In this document: positions 17,819 through 25,165 of the stretch, piece by piece
Layout: every line of letters starts with the position of its first letter
How positions within the stretch are numbered: the first letter of the stretch is position 1
DNA from: Salinisphaera sp049568105
Lineage (GTDB): Bacteria; Pseudomonadota; Gammaproteobacteria; Nevskiales; Salinisphaeraceae
Reading direction: 5' to 3'
Length of the DNA: 64,000 bases
Assembly (NCBI RefSeq): GCF_049568105.1
Contig: NZ_CP145335.1
Coordinates: 2,418,001 to 2,482,000, forward strand
Made by a program: the position numbers and the translations under genes
Notes under the pieces: model-generated
Seen by the model: the letters and a program-made list of their open reading frames with translations, nothing else
Database searches by the model: none
What the model was told of the DNA's origin: nothing

Positions 17819-20734
17819 TCACTTCTTATTGCGGATACCGGACTTCTTCCCGCGCGGATCGGCCTTCACCGTCCCTTTCTCGATCAGGTGTTCGCCACCG
17901 ACGAGACCGGCCTCGACCACCGCTTCCTGTTGTTGAATGTGGAGCTTGTGATAGCCCACGGCCGTCGTCGCGGCACCCGGCCGGGTCGCGTATAACAGCT
18001 CGTGCTGCTCTTCGAGCGGCACCTGCAGACGATGCTTGATCTGATACCAAGCACCCTGGTTCTCCGGCTCTTCCTGGCACCACACGATCTGCTCGGCGTT
18101 CGGATAGCCCTCCAGCACCGTCGCATAGTCCTCGGCCGGGAACGGATAGAGCTGCTCGATACGCACGATGGCGACATCGTCGAGCTCGCGCTCGGCGCGC
18201 TCCTGGTAGAGGTCATAGAAGACCTTGCCGCTACAGAACACGACCCGCTTGACCTTCTCGGCGTCGATATCATCGGTCTCGTCGATCACGAACTGGAAGT
18301 GGCCGTCCGACAGATCCTCGAGCGTCGAGGTCGACAGCCGATGGCGCAGCAGACTCTTCGGCGTGAGCACGACCAACGGCATACGCAGGTTACGGACCAT
18401 CTGCTGGCGCAGAAGATGGAACCACTGTGCCGGGGTCGACGGCACACACACCAGCATATGGCGCTCGGCGCACAGCTGTAGGAACCGCTCGAGCCGGGCC
18501 GAGGAATGCTCCGGCCCCTGGCCTTCATAGCCGTGCGGCAGGAACATCGTCAGCCCGCACATCCGGCCCCATTTGGCGCGGCCGCTGGAAATGAACTGAT
18601 CGATAATGACCTGTGCACCGTTGACGAAGTCGCCGAACTGCGCTTCCCAGATGGTCAACGTATGCGGATCGGCCGAGGCATAGCCGTATTCGAAGCCCAG
18701 TACGCCGGCCTCGGACAGCAGGGTATCGTTGACGTCGAAGTGGGTGCCGTCTCGCGAGCACTGGTTCAACGGCACGAATTCTTCGCCGTTTTTCTGGTTG
18801 TAGATCACCGAATGACGGTGGAAGAAGGTCCCGCGACCGGAGTCCTGGCCGGACAGACGCACGTTGAAGCCGTCGTCCAACAGGCTGGCATAGGCCATAT
18901 GCTCGGCAAAGCCCCAGTCGATACGCGAGGCGCCGGCTGCCATCTTGCGTCGATCATCGACGATCCGCTGGACCCGCTTGTGCAGATCGAAGCCGTCGGG
19001 GAGATTATCGTAGAGCTTGCTCGACAGGCGCTGCAGAGTTTCGATCGGCACCGAGGTATCGACAATGTTCGACCATTTGTCGAGCCGATACTTGTCCCAG
19101 TCGACCGTATGTTCGTTGCCCACCATGCCGAGCGTGGTGCGGCTGATGTTCTTGCCCTCGTCGAGGCCGTCGCGATAGGCATCGAACAGTTTCTGGGCAT
19201 GGTCGCTGCCGATCAGCCCCGCATCCTGCAGCCGCTTGGCATACAGGGCACGGGTGGTCTGCATCTTCTTGACCTTGTCGTACATCAACGGCTGGGTCAC
19301 GGCCGGCTCGTCGGCCTCGTTATGGCCCTGCCGGCGATAGCAGATCATGTCGATGATGACGTCCTTGCCGAACGTCTCGCGATAGTCCATGGCCAGACGG
19401 GTCACGAACACCACGGCTTCCGGGTCGTCGCCGTTGACGTGGAACACCGGGGCTTCGAGCATCTTGGCGATGTCGGTGCAGTACTGCGAGGTTCGCGACA
19501 TCTCGCCCTGTTTGCCCGTAATCGGGTCCTGCATCGTGAAACCGAGCTGGTTGTTCACGATCAGATGCACCGTGCCACCGGTCGCGTAGCCGTTGGCCTG
19601 GGACAGCTGCATGGTCTCCATCACGATGCCCTGGCCGGCAAAGGAGGCGTCGCCGTGGATCAACACCGGCAGCACGGTCTCGCCGGCAGTGTCATGGCGA
19701 CGCACCTGACGCGCCTTGACCGAGCCTTCGACCACCGGATTGACCGCTTCGAGATGGGACGGGTTGAACGCCAACACCAGGTGCACGCGCTCGTCTTCGA
19801 TTTCGATATCGGTCGAAAAGCCGAGGTGATACTTCACGTCGCCCGACATATCGAGTTCGTCGATGTCGTACTGGCCTTCGAACTCGGCGAACAACTCACT
19901 CGGCGCCTTGCCGAGAATATTGACCAGCACGTTCAGGCGGCCGCGGTGGGCCATGCCGAGCACGACTTCATCCACGTGATGACGGGCTGCCGAGCGCACT
20001 AGCTCGTCCAACGCCGGGATCATGCTGTCGGCGCCTTCCAGAGAAAAGCGTTTCTGGCCGACGTATTTGGTATGCAGATAGCGCTCGATACCTTCAGCGG
20101 CCGTAAGCTGGCGCAGGATCTCGAGCTTTTCCTTCTCGGCCAGCCCGTGATGCTCCACCCCGGCCTCGAGCCGGCGCTGGACCCAGCGCTTTTGCTCAGT
20201 ATCGGTGATGTACATGTACTCGGTGCCGATCTTGCCGGTATACACCCGCTTGCAGACGTCGATGATCTCGCGCAGCGTCATCTCGTCGTCATGGGCGTAC
20301 AACGAACCGGTGTTGAACACCTTGTCCATGTCCGCTTCGCCCAGCCCGTGATAGGCCGGGTCCAGATCCGGCAGCGGCTGCGGCTGATACAGACCCAGCG
20401 GATCGAGATCGGCCACCCGATGACCGCGGCTGCGGTAGTGGTTGATCAGCTGTAGCACACCGGCCTGCTTCTGGGCTGCCTTGGAAGACATGCCCGAGCG
20501 CGCCGATGCACCCTGCTCTACCGAGGCGTTCAGGTCGACGAAGGATTCCCGGATCGGACCGTGGGCGATGTCCTGGCCGCCCTCGCCGTCCAGATTCTTA
20601 AAGTATTCGCGCCAGCTCGGCTCAACCGATTCCGGATCGCGTAAATACTGCTCGTAGTAGGCTTCGACGTAGGAAGAGTTACCGCCGAACAAGGGGGAGG
20701 TACTGATGAACTTGTCGTTCAAATCGCTTTTCAT
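17819..20734 (-). CDS. sucA: 2-oxoglutarate dehydrogenase E1 component
   Basis: A 971-residue thiamine-diphosphate enzyme that decarboxylates 2-oxoglutarate and passes succinyl to the SucB lipoyl arm. Family features include the N-terminal SPLFGGNSSYVEAYYEQYL, FSLEGADSMIPALDEL, the active-site AHRGRLNVLVNILGK, and the ThDP-binding INNQLGFT-like segment (IVNNQLGFT). The C-terminal domain contains ENQGAWYQI. It is somewhat longer than the 933 residues of E. coli. Succinate dehydrogenase genes, often upstream in other bacteria, are absent; galU lies there instead, so the sucA promoter should be in 20735-20884. Confidence 0.97.
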   Translation of the reverse strand: MKSDLNDKFISTSPLFGGNSSYVEAYYEQYLRDPESVEPSWREYFKNLDGEGGQDIAHGPIRESFVDLNASVEQGASARSGMSSKAAQKQAGVLQLINHYRSRGHRVADLDPLGLYQPQPLPDLDPAYHGLGEADMDKVFNTGSLYAHDDEMTLREIIDVCKRVYTGKIGTEYMYITDTEQKRWVQRRLEAGVEHHGLAEKEKLEILRQLTAAEGIERYLHTKYVGQKRFSLEGADSMIPALDELVRSAARHHVDEVVLGMAHRGRLNVLVNILGKAPSELFAEFEGQYDIDELDMSGDVKYHLGFSTDIEIEDERVHLVLAFNPSHLEAVNPVVEGSVKARQVRRHDTAGETVLPVLIHGDASFAGQGIVMETMQLSQANGYATGGTVHLIVNNQLGFTMQDPITGKQGEMSRTSQYCTDIAKMLEAPVFHVNGDDPEAVVFVTRLAMDYRETFGKDVIIDMICYRRQGHNEADEPAVTQPLMYDKVKKMQTTRALYAKRLQDAGLIGSDHAQKLFDAYRDGLDEGKNISRTTLGMVGNEHTVDWDKYRLDKWSNIVDTSVPIETLQRLSSKLYDNLPDGFDLHKRVQRIVDDRRKMAAGASRIDWGFAEHMAYASLLDDGFNVRLSGQDSGRGTFFHRHSVIYNQKNGEEFVPLNQCSRDGTHFDVNDTLLSEAGVLGFEYGYASADPHTLTIWEAQFGDFVNGAQVIIDQFISSGRAKWGRMCGLTMFLPHGYEGQGPEHSSARLERFLQLCAERHMLVCVPSTPAQWFHLLRQQMVRNLRMPLVVLTPKSLLRHRLSTSTLEDLSDGHFQFVIDETDDIDAEKVKRVVFCSGKVFYDLYQERAERELDDVAIVRIEQLYPFPAEDYATVLEGYPNAEQIVWCQEEPENQGAWYQIKHRLQVPLEEQHELLYATRPGAATTAVGYHKLHIQQQEAVVEAGLVGGEHLIEKGTVKADPRGKKSGIRNKK

Positions 20735-20851
20735 AGAAACTGGTCTATCGCCGTAACGAGGTGCCGGATCACCTCAGTGTCTTAGGCCGGCGCTCCCTGC
20801 CGTCATCCGGTCCGCGCCGGGGCGCCATGATAACAAATCGCCGGCGCCCGG

Positions 20852-20869
20852 GCCGGCGCGTACGCCGGC
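20852..20869. other. GC-rich hairpin downstream of galU
   Basis: GCCGGCG (20852-20858) and CGCCGGC (20863-20869) form a 7-bp stem with a CGTA loop in the galU-sucA gap. No T run follows on either side, so it is not a standard terminator. It may be a REP-like element or simply a product of high GC. Confidence 0.35.
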
Positions 20870-20884
20870 ATTCCGGGCTTCAAG

Positions 20885-21796
20885 CTAACCCGTCTTCTGC
20901 TGGGTTTTGGCTTCCTCTTCATCCCAGCCCGAAGTGAGATCCTTGAGATAGTCACGGAACTCATCGCCGATCTCGTCGTGCTTCAGCCCCATCTCGACGT
21001 TCGCCTTGAGATAACCGAACTTGCTGCCACAGTCATAGCGCGTGCCTTCAAACTCGTAGGCCAGCACAGTCTGCTCGCCCATCAGCGCCTCGATCGCGTC
21101 CGTCAACTGGATCTCGCCACCGGCGCCCGGCTTGGTCTTATCGATCAACCGGAAGATACGGGGCGTGAGGATGTAACGGCCGACGACCGCGAGATTTGAG
21201 GGGGCTTCTTCGGTCGGCGGCTTCTCGACGATGCCACGAATTTCCGATAGCCCGGGGCCGATCGGCTCAGCCTCAACGATGCCGTACTTGTGGGTCTCTT
21301 CCCAGGGCACGCGCTGGACCGCGAGCACGCTGGTGCCGTATTCCTGATAGACCCGGTGCATTTGGGCCATGCAGGGCTGGAAAGAACCGGCGATCAGGTC
21401 GTCGGCCAGAATTACCGCGAAATCCTGGTCGCCGACGGCTGGCAGCGAACAGTTGATCGCATGCCCCAGCCCAAGTTGTTCCGGCTGGCGAATATAGACA
21501 CAGCTGATCCCGGGCGGCAGCACGTCGTGCACCGCAGCTAGAAGCTCCTCCTTACCCTTGGCTTCGAGCGCCGCTTCCAGCTCGTAGTCCCGATCGAAAT
21601 GATCCATGATCGAGTTTTTGGCATGGCTGGTGATGAACACCATCTCCTCGGCCCCGGCCGCGATCGCTTCCTTGACCGCATACTGCACCAGCGGCTTATC
21701 GACCACCGGCAGCATCTCCTTGGCGCTGGCCTTGGTTGCCGGCAGGAACCGGGTGCCCAGCCCGGCCACCGGGAAGACCGCTTTACGAATACGCAT
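20885..21796 (-). CDS. galU: UTP-glucose-1-phosphate uridylyltransferase GalU
   Basis: GalU makes UDP-glucose for lipopolysaccharide, exopolysaccharide and osmoprotectant sugars. The 303-residue chain has the nucleotidyltransferase signature PVAGLGTRFLPATKASAKEM near the N-terminus, the VEKP segment (IVEKPPTEEAPSN) and the C-terminal GTRYDCGSKFGYLKANVEM. Length is typical for bacterial GalU. It is transcribed toward sucA, with 150 bases between them, and 71 bases separate it from the MaoC-like gene upstream. Confidence 0.96.
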   Translation of the reverse strand: MRIRKAVFPVAGLGTRFLPATKASAKEMLPVVDKPLVQYAVKEAIAAGAEEMVFITSHAKNSIMDHFDRDYELEAALEAKGKEELLAAVHDVLPPGISCVYIRQPEQLGLGHAINCSLPAVGDQDFAVILADDLIAGSFQPCMAQMHRVYQEYGTSVLAVQRVPWEETHKYGIVEAEPIGPGLSEIRGIVEKPPTEEAPSNLAVVGRYILTPRIFRLIDKTKPGAGGEIQLTDAIEALMGEQTVLAYEFEGTRYDCGSKFGYLKANVEMGLKHDEIGDEFRDYLKDLTSGWDEEEAKTQQKTG

Positions 21797-21867
21797 ATTG
21801 CTCGTCCTTTTAGATATTCAGTGTCTTGTCGCTCGACGGCATGCGGCCGTCGGCATTGTTCTTCGTC

Positions 21868-22764
21868 TTAAAGAGGCTGCACGTCCCCGGTGAGATGGTG
21901 AATCTCGCCGTCTCGGCTGGTTAACGCAAAATTCACACCGTCCTCCCCCGAAGCGTGCTTGAAAAGTACCGTACTCGGTAGAAACACCGGCTTTTTGAAC
22001 GCCACCGAAATAGTGTACCGGTCGCCGGACAGATGCGGCTGCAGTGCAGCTGCCGCTCTTGCCTTGAGCCACATACCGGTCGCAATCGCCCGCGGAAATC
22101 CGAACAGCTTCGCACTCCATGGGCTCAAATGGATCGGGTTATAGTCCCCTGCCGCTCCAGCATAGCGCCTCCCGATATCGGACGGAATTTGCCAGGTCGC
22201 TTCTTCGCTGGGTGTGAAAGACAGTTCAGGTACGGTGGACTGGCCGGGCTGGGCGTTGTCACGGCTCTTCTTGGTATGCGGCTGCTTCTGCCGCGACAGC
22301 ATCGTGCCGGTTTCCTGCCAGACCACCTGGCCACTGCCGTCGAGCACCTGGGTAACCAGGTCGAACTCAACGCCCTTGCCGACATCTCGGTGGCCACCGA
22401 CCGAGGCGAGGATCTCGAGCGGCTCATCGACCGAAATCGCTCGATACTGAGCGATCTCATTGCGAACATGGATTAGGCCGAGCAGAGCCAGAGGGAAGTT
22501 CTTGTGCGTGAGCACCGCCATATGCAGCGGGAACGCAAGAACATGCGGATAGGTGACCGGCAGCGTCTCGGCCCGCGGGAAACCGCAGACCTTCCGGTAA
22601 CGCGCCAGTTCATCGGCTCGCACGTCCAGATCGCGCACTCGCGCGCTGATCTCGGGGATTGTTTCTCCCCGGGCCAGTTTCGATCCAAAACTCGTTACCG
22701 CTCGAAAGTAAGACGGCGTCACCGCCGGCAGTTGATCGAACTCGAGCGTGATATCTCCTGCCAT
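21868..22764 (-). CDS. MaoC-like double-hotdog acyl dehydratase family protein
   Basis: A 298-residue protein. The C-terminal half carries the hydratase motif AGDYNPIHLSPWSAKLFGF, which holds the catalytic Asp and His of (R)-specific enoyl-CoA hydratases. The N-terminal half looks like a second, degenerate hotdog fold, as in eukaryotic-type hydratase 2 and related acyl dehydratases. The likely substrate is a trans-2-enoyl-CoA, but no neighbouring lipid gene narrows it. An extended linker (about 150-185) is rich in Lys, Gln and Ser. The ATG at 22764 lacks a strong ribosome site. It stands alone, with tRNA-Leu upstream. Confidence 0.82.
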   Translation of the reverse strand: MAGDITLEFDQLPAVTPSYFRAVTSFGSKLARGETIPEISARVRDLDVRADELARYRKVCGFPRAETLPVTYPHVLAFPLHMAVLTHKNFPLALLGLIHVRNEIAQYRAISVDEPLEILASVGGHRDVGKGVEFDLVTQVLDGSGQVVWQETGTMLSRQKQPHTKKSRDNAQPGQSTVPELSFTPSEEATWQIPSDIGRRYAGAAGDYNPIHLSPWSAKLFGFPRAIATGMWLKARAAAALQPHLSGDRYTISVAFKKPVFLPSTVLFKHASGEDGVNFALTSRDGEIHHLTGDVQPL

Positions 22765-22953
22765 CGTTTTGATCGTCGTTGGACGATTGAAGCAAGAAGT
22801 TTAACGCGTTGCCCGATCAATACAATGCGGGGCATACCTGACCCGTTCAGCTGCGATTCGAGCTGAATCGTTTCACCCGGTCCAACAACGCCGCGGCCAC
22901 CTGCTGTCGTACCGGTGAAAGACGCTCCGGCTGCTAGAACGCAGCCCCAAAAA

Positions 22954-23042
22954 TGGTGCCCGGGGTCGGACTCGAACCGACACGGGAGTTGCCTCCCAAG
23001 GGATTTTAAGTCCCATGCGTCTACCAATTTCGCCACCCGGGC
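22954..23042 (-). tRNA. tRNA-Leu (anticodon TAA)
   Basis: An 89-base class II tRNA with a long variable arm and encoded CCA. The acceptor stem is GCCCGGG pairing with CCCGGGC, the anticodon loop reads CTTAAAA with anticodon TAA, and the T arm is CGGTTCGAGTCCG. In E. coli the equivalent leuZ directly follows glyW and cysT; here it is separated from them. Confidence 0.97.
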
Positions 23043-23053
23043 TTGGGGGCCGA

Positions 23054-23082
23054 ATTCTAGCAGGGAACGAACCGGGCATGGG
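23054..23082 (-). promoter_or_regulatory. Weak candidate promoter for tRNA-Leu
   Basis: The minus strand has TAGAAT (23059-23054) just upstream of the tRNA, followed by a GC-rich discriminator TCGGCCCCC. The expected -35 position reads CCCATG, which is poor. Because a terminator follows tRNA-Cys, tRNA-Leu needs its own promoter, and this is the nearest candidate. Confidence 0.35.
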
Positions 23083-24142
23083 CTGAGAATATTACCGTCA
23101 CGCCGGAATCGGCGCTTCAAATCGCCCATACGCCTGATATGAGCCCCGAATGGGCCGCCCGACAGTACTCCTACTATTGGCGCGGACTTGTGCATAACGC
23201 ACACGGGTCTCGCCGATAGAACGGAGGTATATCCGCTCCGCTCACGATGGAACCAGAAGCTCTCAACGCCGACCAAAGTACTCGTTTGTCGATAGTATAA
23301 AAACTATATCCGCCTTCGCCGACGGTCATCGCAGCCGAGCAACTGACACCCGAAACAAAAGGTGAGCGATTTGATTAGCGGCCAGCTCTACCGGGCTGGG
23401 TGCTTGTCTGCGCTATGGCCCAACCGGCCGCGAATCATAGACCTTTTCGGCTGAGCTATAAGATTTAGTGCCGGTTCTGTATGACTACCGCACCCTCGTC
23501 TGAGGCCCTGGCCCCGCCATTGATACGGCACGCCGCCTAGCTTCGGAACCTATCTCTTCATTTACGACCTAAGCGCAATTGAGGGTTCAGAATCAGCCAG
23601 TGCCTGTCCGATATGCAGACGCTGTTGCTCTAAAAGTACGAGACTGCACGTTCTTCGGAACCTACACCCCAGTCTAGCCAAAAATCATGGCGAAACTGTA
23701 CTGAGCAGATGGTACGTACGTGCTTGTTCGGTGATTCGTGGCGTACGAACTTCACCTGAAACAGGCCGACGCCAAAAACACGAGACAAAGATCGAGGCGC
23801 ACTTCCCCACACTGCCCCCAGAAGCTACGAGCCAGCGCTCTGGTTGGAAACACAATCCTTTCAACCGAGACCCCATCATGCACTATGTGGCAAAGCCATA
23901 GCTTTTGGGTACTTATTTCGCTGGCCCCACCCTGTTCGAGGCGCGCTCTAGGCTGGTGTCCTGTGCTGACATTAGGCGCTTGCCATCCAGTCGGAGGCAT
24001 AAACTACGGGAGCCGAATCTCGAAGTTTTGGCTTCGGTGAGTACTTGTTGTATCCACCGCCCTGCTGCAGATGATGATCGGAGCCATGCTGCGTGCTGTG
24101 CGCATCTTCTCCAGGCAAATCTAAACCCAGAATGGCAGACAC
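23083..24142. other. Gene-free stretch splitting the tRNA cluster
   Basis: About 1.06 kb without a convincing gene; the only open frames are below about 100 codons, without family features or good ribosome sites. It is less GC-rich than the neighbouring genes. At 23294-23299 the minus strand has TATACT inside an AT-rich patch (ATAGT, six bases, ACTAT), which could be a promoter -10 box. The stretch separates tRNA-Leu from tRNA-Cys, which are usually adjacent in gammaproteobacteria, so it may be a decayed insertion or an unrecognised non-coding RNA locus. Confidence 0.5.
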
Positions 24143-24169
24143 AAAAAAGCCCGCGCTAGCGGGCTTTTA
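24143..24169 (-). terminator. Terminator after tRNA-Cys (bidirectional shape)
   Basis: An A run, the perfect inverted repeat AGCCCGC-GCTA-GCGGGCT and a T run make a hairpin that could work on both strands. On the minus strand it lies 34 bases after the tRNA-Cys 3' end. Confidence 0.85.
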
Positions 24170-24202
24170 AAGCTTCCTTGGAATACACAGGAAGATTGTA
24201 TA

Positions 24203-24276
24203 TGGAGGCCAGGCCCGGAATCGAACCGAGGTACGCGGCTTTGCAGGCCGCTGCATCACCACTCTGCCACCTGGCC
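24203..24276 (-). tRNA. tRNA-Cys (anticodon GCA)
   Basis: A 74-base tRNA with encoded CCA. The acceptor is GGCCAGG pairing with CCTGGCC, and the anticodon loop is CTGCAAA with anticodon GCA. It lies downstream of tRNA-Gly, as in the glyW-cysT-leuZ cluster. Confidence 0.97.
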
Positions 24277-24310
24277 TCGAGTGAAACCCGAAAACTCGGC
24301 TTTCGACAAA

Positions 24311-24340
24311 TAAAAACCTCGGCCGAATCGGCCGAGGTTT
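24311..24340 (-). terminator. Perfect 12-bp hairpin with T run between tRNA-Gly and tRNA-Cys
   Basis: AAACCTCGGCCG (24314-24325) pairs perfectly with 24329-24340 around a 3-base loop. On the minus strand a T run follows. It looks like a Rho-independent terminator placed between two tRNA genes expected to be cotranscribed. It could be a true terminator, a partial attenuator, or an RNA processing signal. Confidence 0.65.
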
Positions 24341-24348
24341 CGGCTATT

Positions 24349-24423
24349 TGGAGCGGGAAACGAGATTCGAACTCGCGACCCCAACCTTGGCAAGGTTGTG
24401 CTCTACCACTGAGCTATTCCCGC
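24349..24423 (-). tRNA. tRNA-Gly (anticodon GCC)
   Basis: A 75-base tRNA with encoded CCA. The acceptor is GCGGGAA pairing with TTCCCGC, the anticodon loop is TTGCCAA with anticodon GCC, and the T arm is GAGTTCGAATCTC. It is first in the tRNA cluster, with a consensus promoter immediately upstream. Confidence 0.97.
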
Positions 24424-24436
24424 GTTGTGAGCGCAC

Positions 24437-24464
24437 ATTATAGGGCAGTGAGAAATGGTGTCAA
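24437..24464 (-). promoter_or_regulatory. Consensus sigma-70 promoter of the tRNA-Gly/Cys unit
   Basis: On the minus strand a perfect TTGACA (24464-24459) and a perfect TATAAT (24442-24437) are 16 bases apart, followed by a GTGCGCTC discriminator. The tRNA starts 13 bases after the -10 box. The T run and hairpin downstream limit the transcript mainly to tRNA-Gly. Confidence 0.9.
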
Positions 24465-24520
24465 CGATTGATTTCCAATTCGTTTCGACCGTTAATCTCA
24501 GTACCTGACGATAGTGTTTT

Positions 24521-24538
24521 TCGATGCCATGGCATCGA
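24521..24538. other. Perfect 18-bp palindrome between pgsA and tRNA-Gly
   Basis: TCGATGCCA and its reverse complement TGGCATCGA abut exactly. It lies 36 bases after the pgsA stop. No T run follows on the minus strand, so it is not a standard terminator for pgsA. It could be a protein-binding dyad. Confidence 0.5.
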
Positions 24539-24573
24539 GAAACCATCGTAGATACCTGCCCTGTCAGGCCCGC

Positions 24574-25128
24574 TCAGCGACGCTCGATACTGAGCGTCGG
24601 CCATGCCTGACGCAAGTATATTAACATCGACCAAAGGGTAAGTGCAGCAGAAATTCCAAGCAGCACCACGCCGCTGATGTAGATCCATTGTTGTTCGAAC
24701 AGGTCGAACAACATCAGAAAGATCGCCAGCATTTGTACCGCAGTCTTGTACTTGCCGAGCGAGCCGACCGAGACGACGCCGCGCTGGCCGAGTTCGGCCA
24801 TCCACTCGCGCAGGGCCGACACGGTCAATTCACGGCCGACGATAATGCTGGCCGGCAGGGCCACGAACCAATGCGGGTCTCGATAGACCAGCATGACCAG
24901 TACCGCGCAGACGATCAGCTTGTCGGCAACCGGGTCCAGGAAGGCACCGAACGCCGAGGTCTGATTCCAGCGCCGAGCAAGATGGCCGTCTAGCCAGTCG
25001 GTTGCCAGCGCCAAGCCGAAAAGAATGGCGGCCACGACGTCGAAACCGGGTAAACGGACGAACATCAGCCCGATCACGAATGGAATCAGGACAAGCCGGA
25101 ACAGGGTGAGCCAGATGGGCAGATTCAA
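24574..25128 (-). CDS. pgsA: CDP-diacylglycerol--glycerol-3-phosphate 3-phosphatidyltransferase
   Basis: PgsA makes phosphatidylglycerol phosphate, the first committed step to acidic phospholipids, in the inner membrane. The 184-residue chain has the CDP-alcohol phosphatidyltransferase motif DGHLARRWNQTSAFGAFLDP (residues about 48-67, continuing VADK), with the DG-x2-AR-x8-G-x3-D-x3-D spacing. Several membrane helices follow. The start codon is TTG at 25128, supported by GGAG eight bases upstream. It lies 37 bases after uvrC, as in E. coli. Confidence 0.95.
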   Translation of the reverse strand: MNLPIWLTLFRLVLIPFVIGLMFVRLPGFDVVAAILFGLALATDWLDGHLARRWNQTSAFGAFLDPVADKLIVCAVLVMLVYRDPHWFVALPASIIVGRELTVSALREWMAELGQRGVVSVGSLGKYKTAVQMLAIFLMLFDLFEQQWIYISGVVLLGISAALTLWSMLIYLRQAWPTLSIERR

Positions 25129-25165
25129 CGTCGCTCCTCAGTCTCGCCGACGCACGGACCGCAGT

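Noticed and set aside
18506..20002. 498-codon plus-strand frame opposite sucA
   Set aside because: It is antisense to a well-conserved enzyme, with His/Gly/Val-rich composition typical of GC-rich shadow frames.
22719..23276. 185-codon minus-strand frame across tRNA-Leu
   Set aside because: It passes through the tRNA gene and has no family features.
24521..24538. 18-bp palindrome as the pgsA terminator
   Set aside because: No T run follows on the minus strand; kept only as an unexplained dyad.
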